A model generated the notes under the pieces. The model worked only from the letters and a program-made list of their open reading frames with translations. It did not search any database and was not told the origin of the DNA. From contig NZ_JAMOHM010000014.1 in NCBI RefSeq assembly GCF_024448335.1, positions 1-64,000 on the forward strand: a DNA stretch of 64,000 bases, read 5' to 3'. A program made the translations under genes and the position numbers. This document shows, piece by piece, positions 8,064 through 16,015 of this stretch. Every line of letters begins with the position of its first letter. Position 1 is the stretch's first letter. The stretch is from Stutzerimonas frequens (GTDB lineage: Bacteria; Pseudomonadota; Gammaproteobacteria; Pseudomonadales; Pseudomonadaceae).

Positions 8064-9668
8064 ATGCAACGCACGGCACTGCTCGCACTTTCTGGTGCTG
8101 CATTCTTGCTATGGGCCGGCACTGCTGCGGCCGCAGGTGACATAACCCAAGGTAATGAAATGAACGGGCTCTTGCGGATGCTCTATGGCGCCGCAAACGA
8201 ATGGTCGCCCCGGCTACAGGGCTACGCCCTCACGCTGCTGGGGTCTCTTGCGCTCATCCAATTGGTGTGGACGTTCATCCCGTTGGCCATGAAGCAAGCG
8301 GACCTCGGCGAGATTCTCGCTGAGTTGATCCGTTTCTTCATGGTGATCGGTTTTTTCTACGCGGTAATTCAGCATTCCGTCCCTTGGGCGACGGCGATAG
8401 TAGATAGTTTCCGCGAGGCAGCGGGCACCGCTAGCGGTTTGGGTCGTGCGCTTCAACCGGGTGATATGTTCGCCGTAGCTGTCGATTTCTCGCGCACCAT
8501 AGTAGAGGGAATCTCAGTTTTTTCTCCGGGGAAAGCGGTCCTCATCGCACTTGTGGGCTGCTTGGTTCTTCTGTGCTTCGCATTTATCGCGGCGTTCATG
8601 TTTGTGACGCTCGTGGAGTCGTACGTAATCATCAACGCGTCCGTGCTGTTCTTCGGTTTTGGTGGTTCGCAATGGACACGTGATTTTGCAATCGCCCCGC
8701 TCCGCTTCGTTATTGCGGTAGGAGCCAAGTTGTTCGTTTTGACGCTAATCGTAGGAATCATCGTCTCGTCTGCGAAGTCATGGTTAGCGGCCTATACCAA
8801 CGACGAAGCATCTTTGATGACGTTGGCAGGCCTTGCTCTGGTATGTGCATACCTGACAAAGACGATCCCTGAACTGATCGGCGGAATGATCAGCGGCACA
8901 TCGATGGGCGGCGGCTCGGCCATTGGCGGTATGGCGGCGGCCGGTGCTGCCGGCGCCGCAGCCGCTGTAGCAACTATCGCCACAGCCGGGGCGGCCGCTC
9001 CGGCTGCTGCCAGCGCGCTTGGCGCGACCCGTTCTGGTGGCACAGCCGCATCGGGTGCCAGTGGACTTGGCGCCGGGGGCCTAGCGAGTGCGACCAATTC
9101 CAGCTTTGCCGGAGGCGGTGCGCCCGCTGCGGCGGCCACCGGTAATAGCGCGGCATCTGGCCTCGGCGCTAGCACTGGCGGCCAAGCTACTGCCAAGAGC
9201 GCGTCGCCGAGCGGTGCCCGAGTAGGCGGCAGCTCAGCGTCTAAAATGCCAAGCGCCACGGAAAAGCAGCCCAACAGCGGCGTACAGCATGCCGCTAAGC
9301 AAGCTGCAAAGGCCGAGCACGGCAGCAACAATTCAGAGCAACAAGCGGCACCAAAAGGAAGAGCAATCAGCTCTGGCCTCGTCGCCCACCAAGCGGCAAA
9401 TGGCGCGGCGAAGGTGCTCGGCGTGATGGCCTCGATGGGTGTGCCGGGCATGGAGAACGCGCACGCTTTGTCTCTAGGCGCAGGATCTTCTGTTCAGGAC
9501 ACCTCCACTTCGATCGATCCAGCTAACCCCGCAGAACCAGATGCGGAAGCAGGGCAAGCAGAAGATAACGTCATCCGCCCTGCCGCATACGAAAGCTCTA
9601 ATGATGCTCAGCTTGCCTCGCTGAACGTGCCAGGTATGGCCTCGAATACTGACCAACCGGAGAAATAA
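8064..9668 (+). CDS. trbL: TrbL-like polytopic inner-membrane protein (VirB6-like)
   Basis: Inner-membrane channel component of the P-type T4SS. The 534-residue protein has an N-terminal hydrophobic signal/anchor segment, then several strong membrane segments in the first ~280 residues (for example LALIQLVWTFIPLAM, MVIGFFYAVI, LIALVGCLVLLCFAFIAAFM, LFVLTLIVGIIV). It continues into GGMISGTSMGGGSAIGGMAAA and a long Ala/Gly/Ser-rich, probably disordered tail, as is usual for TrbL. GAGGA, encoded within the last codons of the previous gene, serves as ribosome binding site, so the genes are coupled. In other T4SS families VirB6/TraG-type proteins can determine exclusion specificity, relevant because only trbJ and trbL are present here. 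Confidence 0.88.
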   Translation: MQRTALLALSGAAFLLWAGTAAAAGDITQGNEMNGLLRMLYGAANEWSPRLQGYALTLLGSLALIQLVWTFIPLAMKQADLGEILAELIRFFMVIGFFYAVIQHSVPWATAIVDSFREAAGTASGLGRALQPGDMFAVAVDFSRTIVEGISVFSPGKAVLIALVGCLVLLCFAFIAAFMFVTLVESYVIINASVLFFGFGGSQWTRDFAIAPLRFVIAVGAKLFVLTLIVGIIVSSAKSWLAAYTNDEASLMTLAGLALVCAYLTKTIPELIGGMISGTSMGGGSAIGGMAAAGAAGAAAAVATIATAGAAAPAAASALGATRSGGTAASGASGLGAGGLASATNSSFAGGGAPAAAATGNSAASGLGASTGGQATAKSASPSGARVGGSSASKMPSATEKQPNSGVQHAAKQAAKAEHGSNNSEQQAAPKGRAISSGLVAHQAANGAAKVLGVMASMGVPGMENAHALSLGAGSSVQDTSTSIDPANPAEPDAEAGQAEDNVIRPAAYESSNDAQLASLNVPGMASNTDQPEK

Positions 9669-9670
9669 CC

Positions 9671-9982
9671 ATGATCGACATTCTGATGTTCGCTGGATTT
9701 GTAGTATTCGCTTCAACATTTTCCATCGGTATGTGGGCGCTCGGCCGGTGGCTACGCAGCAAGGGCTACGGGCCAAAGCTCGATTGGCTGGATCGCCATT
9801 ACACAGCCTTACAGCTTCGAGTCAGCCCGCTCGCCCTATCAGCGTCCTATCACATGTTTACAGGAGCACAGACTCTAAATCGCATACCGTTGCTGGGCAG
9901 CAAAAATAACGCTGCCCTGAACCTGCAAGTGCTAACGGCCGTCCAAGCCGCGCAGGACGCGCAGAAGCGCGCGAATCGCTGA
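9671..9982 (+). CDS. Small membrane protein following trbL
   Basis: A 103-residue protein with GGAG eight bases before its ATG, two bases after the trbL stop, so part of the trb operon. One N-terminal membrane segment (ILMFAGFVVFASTFSIGMWAL) is followed by a basic stretch and an amphipathic C-terminus rich in Ala and Gln. I do not recognise the family. It does not look like TrbM or TrbF. It probably sits in the inner membrane alongside TrbL. A terminator follows immediately. Confidence 0.65.
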   Translation: MIDILMFAGFVVFASTFSIGMWALGRWLRSKGYGPKLDWLDRHYTALQLRVSPLALSASYHMFTGAQTLNRIPLLGSKNNAALNLQVLTAVQAAQDAQKRANR

Positions 9983-10002
9983 TCACTGGTCCGCCTCTCA
10001 GC

Positions 10003-10030
10003 AACCCCGCCTGAGTGCGGGGTTTTGTTT
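10003..10030 (+). terminator. Rho-independent terminator of the trb operon
   Basis: AACCCCGC (10003-10010), loop CTGAGT, GCGGGGTT (10017-10024), then a T-rich run. It separates the plus-strand trb operon from the convergent rep operon. Confidence 0.85.
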
Positions 10031-10467
10031 ACCTATCTCATTTTCCTCCGTCTATTACACACCGGAAAGAGAGTGCTATGAGCACGGATCGGTTGTGGCG
10101 GAGCGCACCTTGGGTGGAGCCGCTGCCTATAGAAGCCCGGAACCGGGCTAGCAGCAGCCTGGAGATCCAAGCTGCCTAGTGAAAGAGCTGTTTGTGTTGA
10201 TGTCCGCCACTCCGTCTATTACCCACCACCATCGCGCTAGCGATTTCCAATAATGCGCAGCCCTCACACCTCCGGTGGGTTTCCGCTCCCGTTGTGGTAG
10301 CCCTTTCCTTTTGGTGTCAGGCCGTAGGCCACCAAGCAAGCATGCGCAGCGCCCAAAGGCGCGGCGCTCAGCGCGCAGGGTAGAGATTCATGGAGAATCT
10401 TGGATCGACGGTGAAGGCTGGCTGCTAAGCCGCGGCTCGGGGGAAGGTCGGGCATCTGTCTGGATGC
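10031..10467. other. Intergenic region between convergent trb and rep operons; candidate oriV
   Basis: No convincing large gene is visible. It holds a 17-bp direct repeat (TCCGTCTATTACACACC at 10047-10063; one mismatch at 10211-10227), two small hairpins (AGCCCGG/CCGGGCT at 10134-10149; ATCGC/GCGAT at 10231-10244), and a mini-ORF of 33 codons at 10078-10179. It adjoins the 22-bp-spaced repeats in the end of repC. IncQ origins combine iterons with hairpin single-strand initiation sites, so an origin here is plausible but unproven. A 63-codon minus-strand ORF at 10264-10455 shows no recognisable family. Confidence 0.4.
10078..10179 (+). CDS. Possible 33-residue small ORF
   Basis: ATG at 10078 is preceded by GGAAAGAGAG at suitable spacing. 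The product would start MSTDRLWRSAPWVEP and be charged and soluble. The first copy of the 17-bp direct repeat ends 14 bases before this start. No family is recognised, and the ORF also spans a hairpin, so it may be chance. Confidence 0.2.
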   Translation: MSTDRLWRSAPWVEPLPIEARNRASSSLEIQAA

Positions 10468-10533
10468 CGTTAACGTGGGCTATGGATGTCGAAAACGTGG
10501 GGGCCTGGTGTCGTTAACGTGGTGCTAACGTTG
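10468..10533. repeat. Three 22-bp-spaced iteron-like repeats
   Basis: The 11-mer CGTTAACGTGG occurs at 10468-10478 and 10512-10522, with the variant CGAAAACGTGG at 10490-10500; the spacing is exactly 22 bases each time. A looser TGGATG/TGGTG block precedes each copy. IncQ RepC initiators bind 20-22-bp iterons, so these are candidate RepC sites. They overlap the last codons of repC and encode its extra C-terminal tail. Confidence 0.65.
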
Positions 10534-11366
10534 ATTTTGGACGCTTTGGGACGCTCGATTAACCACTTCCCTTTGACGTATTCGCTCAACGTCCAGCCGA
10601 CTGCAGCGAGCTCGCCTAACGCGTTGCGCGCTTTTTGGCGGCGTGCTTTTACAGTGTTGGCATTCTTCGCTTCGTCTGGCCAGATGTAGCCGCAAAGCGT
10701 GTCTAACTCAACCCGCCGGGACCTACCTGGGTCGATGAAACCGCATAGTCGTTGATGAATCAGCCTGGCAGGATCGGTCCGCAGAACCCTCACCTCGGCC
10801 ATATCTATGCGAACGTGCTGCCCGCCCATCACTGCGCGAGCAATCATTGGATTTAACGCTACATACAATTTGCCTTGAAACTCATCTCTTCTGTATTCAG
10901 ACAGCATGCGAAAACCCTGTCGTTTTCGGCCGACCTGGGCAATGACTGAAACTTTCCATAGCCTCTCGATACAATCGCGGACGGGTCTAGTATCTTCGAT
11001 GTTGGCATAGCCTACCTCGCGTGCCAGCGACCGATAGCTGCCTTTGACTACCATCGCATCGTTCTGAATAGCTTCCCATTTCGGCTCAAGGAATTCGCGA
11101 AGTCGCTGGCCAGCTTCGGTCTGTGGGTCCGGAGACAGGATAAGGCCTGAAGGACCAGCCATCGCCACCAAGCCCTGCAAGATACGAAGGTCGTCTACGC
11201 CAAGTGGTTCTGGGCCACTAAACTCGATGCGTTTACCGTCCCCATAGTCATAAACCACGTCAAGCTTTCTGCGTTTGCGCTCCCCCCGCTTGAGGCTCCT
11301 AAACAAGCCCGGCGCCAAGCAGTGCGCCGGGTCATGTCGAGCGTGCGTCAAATCAAACTTGCTCAC
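10470..11366 (-). CDS. repC: IncQ-type replication initiator RepC
   Basis: Origin-binding initiator of IncQ replication. The 298-residue protein closely follows RSF1010 RepC as I recall it: HARHDPAHCLAPGLFRSL at the N-terminus, then KLDVVYDYGDGKRIEFSGPE, LRILQGLVAMAGPSG, the central DCIERLWKVSVIAQ, and LDTLCGYIWPDEA. The start is GTG at 11366 with AAGGGG upstream, overlapping repA by 14 bases, so the genes are coupled. Its C-terminus is about 20 residues longer than expected because the reading frame runs through the 22-bp-spaced repeats. Finding it beside an integrase suggests the excised circle can replicate. Confidence 0.92.
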   Translation of the reverse strand: MSKFDLTHARHDPAHCLAPGLFRSLKRGERKRRKLDVVYDYGDGKRIEFSGPEPLGVDDLRILQGLVAMAGPSGLILSPDPQTEAGQRLREFLEPKWEAIQNDAMVVKGSYRSLAREVGYANIEDTRPVRDCIERLWKVSVIAQVGRKRQGFRMLSEYRRDEFQGKLYVALNPMIARAVMGGQHVRIDMAEVRVLRTDPARLIHQRLCGFIDPGRSRRVELDTLCGYIWPDEAKNANTVKARRQKARNALGELAAVGWTLSEYVKGKWLIERPKASKINVSTTLTTPGPHVFDIHSPR

Positions 11367-12237
11367 GGCGCCACCCCTTCCCGCCGGTATGCTTGGTGTC
11401 TAGCAGGTCCACCGGCAGCAATACGCCGCCACTGTGCTGCTTGTACCAACGCTCTCTCGAGGTGAGGCCATAGTTCTGTTTGTTAACACCGAAACGGACG
11501 AAGAAGCCACGGTGGTCTTCTCCGATAGGTTGCCCGCCATAGGCATGCTCAGTGAGATTCTGGGCTTCTTTGTCGGCCATTCTGGCGACAAATCCGCACC
11601 ACCGAACATTATCGACGAGAGCGGAAGCGCCTCGTGCTGCCTGTTGCTGATCTGTCTGCCCATCGCGAGCGCTGCCTTTGCTGACATGATGAAGGTACAG
11701 AACCGACGCTCCAGTGCTGACCGCGACGTGCTCTAACGTAGCGACAAGCTGCGCCATCTCACCGTTGCTGTTTTCATCAAGGTTGTGAATCCGGCTCAAA
11801 GTGTCCAACACAATCAGCCGCGAATCCGAACAGTATTCGATGACACGGGCAAGGTGCCGATCGTCCATTACGTTCAAGCGCTTGCCCAATATCGCTTCGA
11901 TAAGCAGGTTATCTGCGATGGCCTCACGCGCCTGCGGACCTAAATGTTTGCCGATGGCATGAATACGCCCGATCAGGGCTGATTCTGGGTCTTCTCCCGC
12001 AAAGTAGATAACACGGCCGGCTTTAGTAGGCGCGAGTCCTACCAGGTCGCCACCGACCGCTCGACTTTCAACGGTTGCACCGCAGGCAACGGACATTGCC
12101 GCCTCGAGCGCCCAAAAGCTCTTACCAGTAGCGCCCGGAGCAACCAGCGCTCCTACAGTGCTAGCAAGGAAGCCGGGCCATATAAAGTCCAGCGTCGGTG
12201 GCTCGCTCTCGAATGCTGCCCGTAAGTCAATCGCCAC
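11353..12237 (-). CDS. repA: IncQ-type RepA replicative helicase (AAA/RecA-like ATPase)
   Basis: Hexameric 5'-3' DNA helicase that unwinds the IncQ origin. Seen in the 294 residues: Walker A GATGKS (residues 35-40), a GEDPESALIGR segment, Walker B RLIVLDTLSRI (140-150), and LHHVSKG with QQAARGASALVDNVRW, all typical of RSF1010 RepA. The start is GTG at 12237, three bases after the alpA stop, with a GGGGGG-containing stretch upstream. It is the middle gene of alpA-repA-repC. The IncQ primase RepB' is not in the window, so priming must come from elsewhere or from a gene left of the window. Confidence 0.9.
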   Translation of the reverse strand: MAIDLRAAFESEPPTLDFIWPGFLASTVGALVAPGATGKSFWALEAAMSVACGATVESRAVGGDLVGLAPTKAGRVIYFAGEDPESALIGRIHAIGKHLGPQAREAIADNLLIEAILGKRLNVMDDRHLARVIEYCSDSRLIVLDTLSRIHNLDENSNGEMAQLVATLEHVAVSTGASVLYLHHVSKGSARDGQTDQQQAARGASALVDNVRWCGFVARMADKEAQNLTEHAYGGQPIGEDHRGFFVRFGVNKQNYGLTSRERWYKQHSGGVLLPVDLLDTKHTGGKGWRREQV

Positions 12238-12240
12238 AGC

Positions 12241-12471
12241 TCAGCCCCCCATCCCTGGGCGATGTGCCGACCCTGAATGCGTGCATGAATCAATCCATGC
12301 CTCGACCTCAGCCAAATTCCACACGACCTTACGACTGCTAAGAGCGATGCGACGCGGAAACTTCCCTTTTTTCTCAAAGTTGTAAATCGTCCTTTCGCAA
12401 AGCGGGATCATGGCCAGCAATTGCTTCTTGCTGATCAGCACATTGTTCGTATTCCTCGCTTCCCTCTCCAT
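12241..12471 (-). CDS. alpA: AlpA-family excisionase/transcriptional regulator
   Basis: A 76-residue winged-helix DNA-binding protein of the AlpA/MerR-like excisionase group, common next to P4-type integrases. The pattern ISKKQLLAMIPLCERTIYNF, then KGKFPRRIALSSRKVVWNLAEVEAWI, is the family signature (HTH then wing with W). It heads the alpA-repA-repC operon and would link replication to excision or to operon control. It replaces the small repressor usually found first in IncQ rep operons. Its upstream region contains two operator-like inverted repeats that AlpA or another element protein may bind. Confidence 0.8.
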   Translation of the reverse strand: MEREARNTNNVLISKKQLLAMIPLCERTIYNFEKKGKFPRRIALSSRKVVWNLAEVEAWIDSCTHSGSAHRPGMGG

Positions 12472-12713
12472 ACCGGAAACCTCGTCTTTGTCTTCTTTCG
12501 AGGTCGGATTTTTGCCCTGTTTTTCCAGTAATTTCCAGCACCGTTTGGCTATTTTTCTCTTTATAGATCAGTAGGTTACTGTCCCGAAAACGTCTAATTT
12601 TCGGACAGCCTACTTATCCTATTCCCTTGTTTTTCTTTTATTTTTTCTAGGTGAATCCGGAACATGGAGCTTGTCCCACAAACGTTAGTATCGGGACAAA
12701 AAATATTTACCTG
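12472..12713. promoter_or_regulatory. alpA-rep operon control region
   Basis: Two inverted repeats occur. The site at 12671-12699 has arms TTGTCCC and GGGACAA around 15 bases with CGTTAG at inner positions 6-11, matching the site ahead of trbJ. The site at 12579-12608 has CTGTCCCGAAAA and TTTTCGGACAG around CGTCTAA and looks like a diverged or second-type copy. AT-rich tracts (12550-12565, 12630-12650) could carry promoters. The ISL3 element inserted just beyond this region. Confidence 0.55.
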
Positions 12714-12721
12714 TATAGTCT

Positions 12722-12745
12722 GGGTATCCGGATTAAGTGGTTGAT
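12722..12745 (+). repeat. Left terminal inverted repeat of the ISL3 element
   Basis: Starts GGGTATCCGGATTAAG and ends TGGTTGAT. The 8 bases before it, TATAGTCT (12714-12721), are the target-site duplication. Confidence 0.93.
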
Positions 12746-12769
12746 GGGCCTTCCAGCCCCATCCAACCC

Positions 12770-13605
12770 TTAGTCCTTCCAGAAGGTTGATAGATCGACA
12801 CCGAAGTTCTTCTCAGGCTCGGGGAGTCCCATGTTGTAGGTCATGGTGGCTCTGCCCAGAAACGGGGATTCCTTGACTTGTGGCGCCTTCTTCTTGTGCT
12901 TGGTGGTATAGAGCATCCGGGCTCGCATTACCTCGAACGAATAGCCCCGGCCATCACGGTTTTTGTCCTTGGCTAGGCGGTTTATCGACTACGTGAAAGC
13001 GTTGGTGATCGGGAGTCGGTCTCAAAGTAGGTCAGCATCTCTTCACGCCAGCCACTGACGGCGCTGACGAGATCCTTCCAAACCTCCTTCTGCCCCTGAG
13101 GGATGTTGTCAATCCAGGTGGCGAGAGCCTGTTCGGCACCACGCCGATTGGTACAGTCCCAGATATGGTAGAAGCGCTCCTTGTGCTCGTAAGCCGCCAA
13201 GAGCTGGGGGGAATGCTCCTGTCCAGGTTCTCCATGATGAGCCGTTCGCGGTCTGAAACGTCGTGAGCGCGCTTCAGCAGGATTTTCCGGTCACCTTTGA
13301 GGGTCCGGCGCTGATTGGGCTTCAACTCCTTCCTTAGGCCTTTGCGGATCTTCTCTAAGGCCTCGTTGGCCATGCGCACGACGTGGAACTTATCGACCAC
13401 GATACGGGCCTGTGGCAGCACCGTCTGGAAGGCGCGGCGGTAGGGCTTCCACATGTCCATGCTGACGATCTCGACCTGGTGGCGGTTGGCCATGCTCATG
13501 AGGCGTCTTGTCACCCTCTCTTGCTGACGACCGGGTAGCAGGTCCAGCAGGGTGCTCTTCCAGATTGGTTAGGATGCAGCAGAGCCCTTGGCAGCAGTCG
13601 TGCAT
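12770..13605 (-). pseudogene. tnpA: Degenerate ISL3-family transposase
   Basis: Fragments of one DDE transposase occur in several frames. The best block is VEIVSMDMWKPYRRAFQ then IVVDKFHVVRMANEAL (13500-13250). After a frameshift near 13220 the protein resumes as AAYEHKERFYHIWDC (13200-13020). After another shift near 13010 it runs to a natural end VDLSTFWKD at 12770. A frameshift near 13550 also separates CILTNLEE from LLDLLPGRQQERV. In the last block a TAG at 12989-12991 sits where the family has Glu in NAFTESINR, probably the catalytic Glu. The N-terminal part is missing: the coding trace stops near lspA. The gene cannot make an active enzyme. Confidence 0.9.
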
Positions 13606-13706
13606 CAGGAACGTACAGCTGGCTCATGAAGGCGTGCCGCCTTATCAAGGCCCAGGACGCGCCTATTCCGGAAGTCAAGCATGCGATAGCGAAGACGCTA
13701 GGCGAT

Positions 13707-14228
13707 TCAGCGGCGGCGGCTGCCTGGTTGATGTCGTATTTCCGCCCAAATAAAGAGGGCGACACCGAGGAAGATCCATACGTCCGCTAGGTTGAACGAT
13801 GGCCAGTGCCACTGGGCATAGTGAAAATCGAGAAAATCCTCTACGTAGCCTAACCGCAAGCGATCTGCGACATTGCCCAACGCGCCGCCGAGGATCGCAC
13901 TGAGGGCGAGCCGATAACTCAGTACGCGTGGTGAACGCCAAAGCCAGTACACCAGTAATATCGAGATAACCAGGGCCAGTCCGATGAAAAGCGGCTGCTG
14001 CCAACCGCCGACATCCGCGAGAAAGCTGAAGGCCGCCCCCGTATTGTGGCGGTGGACCCAATTGAAGAAGGGTGCGGCAGGCACGCTTTCACCATGCGCT
14101 AGCATGGTGCTGGCAAGGTACTTGCTCGCCTGATCGACAAACAGTAACAGGAGCGAGAGCCACAGCCAGCGCATCGCCTTTCCCGGCTCGTGGGCTTTCT
14201 CTGCGAGCCGACTGCCATAAGTAGACAT
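13707..14228 (-). CDS. lspA: Lipoprotein signal peptidase (signal peptidase II)
   Basis: Inner-membrane aspartyl protease that removes the signal peptide from prolipoproteins after lipid attachment. The 173-residue protein has the family blocks HRHNTGAAFSFL, GNVADRLRLGYVEDFLDFH and FNLADVWIFLG; the two catalytic Asp are in NVADR and NLADV. Membrane segments such as WLWLSLLLLFVDQASKYLAS are present. I chose ATG 14228, with AGGAGG and GGGG upstream, over an upstream TTG at 14249. It is a passenger of the ISL3 element and stands 53 bases after lnt in the same direction. The chromosomal lspA would be elsewhere, so this is presumably an extra copy. Confidence 0.93.
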   Translation of the reverse strand: MSTYGSRLAEKAHEPGKAMRWLWLSLLLLFVDQASKYLASTMLAHGESVPAAPFFNWVHRHNTGAAFSFLADVGGWQQPLFIGLALVISILLVYWLWRSPRVLSYRLALSAILGGALGNVADRLRLGYVEDFLDFHYAQWHWPSFNLADVWIFLGVALFIWAEIRHQPGSRRR

Positions 14229-14281
14229 ATCCCCTTCCTCCTGACCCAATCTAGAATTTGCTCGCTGCTAAATAACAAGCG

Positions 14282-15859
14282 TCATGTACCCAACCGATGA
14301 TGCCGACGAATTCGACGGAGCAGGAGCAGGCCGAGTCCGAGTGCGGTCAGGCCAAGGACAGGCCAATCCCGCCAGCGCACATAAGGGGGCGCGCCAGTTC
14401 GCGGTGTCACTTCGGCGCTGAGGGTGGCCACTTCGAACTGCGGAGCACGCTTGAGCACTTTGCCCTCATGATTGATGGCTGCTGTGATACCGGTGTTCGT
14501 GGCTCGAAGAAGGTCACGTCCGGTTTCGATGGCACGCATGCGTGCCATCTGGAAATGCTGGAGGGGGCCGAGCGAGCTGCCGAACCAGGCATCGTTGCTG
14601 ACATTCACCAGTAACTGCGCTTCGGGCAGAAGCTCAGTGACTTCGGCACCAAAGACCGCCTCGTAGCAGATGAGTGCCCCTACGGGCACCCCTGCTGCAT
14701 TCAGGACGTGCGCTTCCCGTCCCGGTGTGAAGTCGGACATGGGCGCCCCGAGCACGTCGAGGGCCGACCCCAAAAGATCCCGAAACGGAACATATTCACC
14801 GAAGGGCACCAGGTGGCGTTTGTAGTAGAAGCCTGAGGGATCGGAGAGGCTTACCACGGCGTTGTAGGTACGGCCCTCCGCCTCGCGTACCGGGACGCCA
14901 ATCATTAACGATGTGCCTGCCTGATCGGCTAACGCCTCAAGCTCAGCAAGATATGCTTTGGCCTGGTCATGCCACATCGGGATTGCCGCTTCTGGCCAGA
15001 TCACGATATCGGCTCCGAGATGCTGCGCGGTAAGCGCCTGATAGCGCTCAAGTGTGATGTCCCGGTATCTCGGGTCCCATTTCTTGTCTTGCGCGATGTT
15101 TCCTTGCAAGAGGACGACATCGATCGGGTCAGCGGCTGGCTGCGTCCATTCACGATCCAGCAGTTGCAAGCCGGCGAGGGTAGCGACTAACACGGCACCG
15201 ACTACCGCAGCACGGCGCAGGCTTGGCCCCTGGACAACCCAGGCAAGCCCGCCAGCGAGAAGTGCCACCAGTAAACTCACGCCAAGCACGCCAAAGACGG
15301 GAGCGATAGTGGCAAGTGTGGTGTCGGTCTGGCTGTAGCCAATGAAGAGCCAGGGAAAGCCGGTCAAGAACCAGGTGCGCATCCATTCACTCAGCACCCA
15401 TGCCGCAGGTAGCCCTAGCCAGAGTGCCATTGCATCCATCTCAGGGCGCAGGCAGCGCACGAGGTACGCGACGCCCCATGGAAAGAGGGCGAGCAGCGAG
15501 ACAAAGGCCGCCGTGACTAACACCGCCACCACGGGGCCATTGCCGTACTGGCTAATGCTGATAAAGACCCAGGAGACACCCACGCCGAAGTAGCCAAGGC
15601 CAAAGAGGTAGGCCGACCACAGCGCCTGACGCCTTGAAGACTGCGCGGTCAGGACAAAAAATGTTGCCAGAGCGATCACCGCAAGCCATGCCCAGCCCAC
15701 AGGGGCAAAGGCAAGCGGCATGGCGCCTCCAGCAAGTAGAGCCATCCCCCCTGTCAGAAGCGGCTTATAGCGCACGCCCGTGTATAGGCTAGAGGGTAGC
15801 GCGCACTTATCACCCAATGCTCTCTCGCCTCCGAATCCAGGATCAACCCTGTGGCTCAT
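14282..15859 (-). CDS. lnt: Apolipoprotein N-acyltransferase
   Basis: Inner-membrane enzyme that adds the third acyl chain to lipoproteins. The 525-residue protein has an N-terminal multi-span membrane domain (to about residue 230) and a C-terminal nitrilase-like periplasmic domain. The catalytic triad is visible: Glu290 in IVIWPEAAIP, Lys347 in YYKRHLVPFGEYVPF, Cys398 in ALICYEAVFG. GGAGC precedes the ATG by ten bases. It lies between lspA and the ZIP gene within the ISL3 element, so two consecutive steps of lipoprotein maturation travel together. It is probably a second copy beside the chromosomal gene. The first 30 residues are not typical and a later start is possible. Confidence 0.93.
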   Translation of the reverse strand: MSHRVDPGFGGERALGDKCALPSSLYTGVRYKPLLTGGMALLAGGAMPLAFAPVGWAWLAVIALATFFVLTAQSSRRQALWSAYLFGLGYFGVGVSWVFISISQYGNGPVVAVLVTAAFVSLLALFPWGVAYLVRCLRPEMDAMALWLGLPAAWVLSEWMRTWFLTGFPWLFIGYSQTDTTLATIAPVFGVLGVSLLVALLAGGLAWVVQGPSLRRAAVVGAVLVATLAGLQLLDREWTQPAADPIDVVLLQGNIAQDKKWDPRYRDITLERYQALTAQHLGADIVIWPEAAIPMWHDQAKAYLAELEALADQAGTSLMIGVPVREAEGRTYNAVVSLSDPSGFYYKRHLVPFGEYVPFRDLLGSALDVLGAPMSDFTPGREAHVLNAAGVPVGALICYEAVFGAEVTELLPEAQLLVNVSNDAWFGSSLGPLQHFQMARMRAIETGRDLLRATNTGITAAINHEGKVLKRAPQFEVATLSAEVTPRTGAPPYVRWRDWPVLGLTALGLGLLLLRRIRRHHRLGT

Positions 15860-16015
15860 GCTTTCTTGCTCCGCTTAATCAAGCTGCGTCAATTCATTCG
15901 GCCGGCTGGCCAGGGTGGCAAAGTGAATGTTTCTGGACTCGACTAGGTGCGCCGTAAGCTGGGAGCTGCTTCGTATTCGGCCAGCACGACAGTGGCTGTG
16001 TTGGGGAGCAGTACG

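Noticed and set aside
8792..9451. 219-codon minus-strand ORF opposite trbL
   Set aside because: Shadow of the Ala/Gly/Ser-rich tail of TrbL; composition is Pro/Ala low complexity.
10264..10455. 63-codon minus-strand ORF after repC
   Set aside because: No ribosome binding site or family; it lies in the repeat-rich candidate origin.
13627..13790. Plus-strand ORF starting MKACRLIKAQDAPIPEV across the 3' end of lspA
   Set aside because: Its C-terminal half lies antisense to the lspA end; no ribosome binding site was seen and no family recognised. It is probably chance between tnpA debris and lspA.
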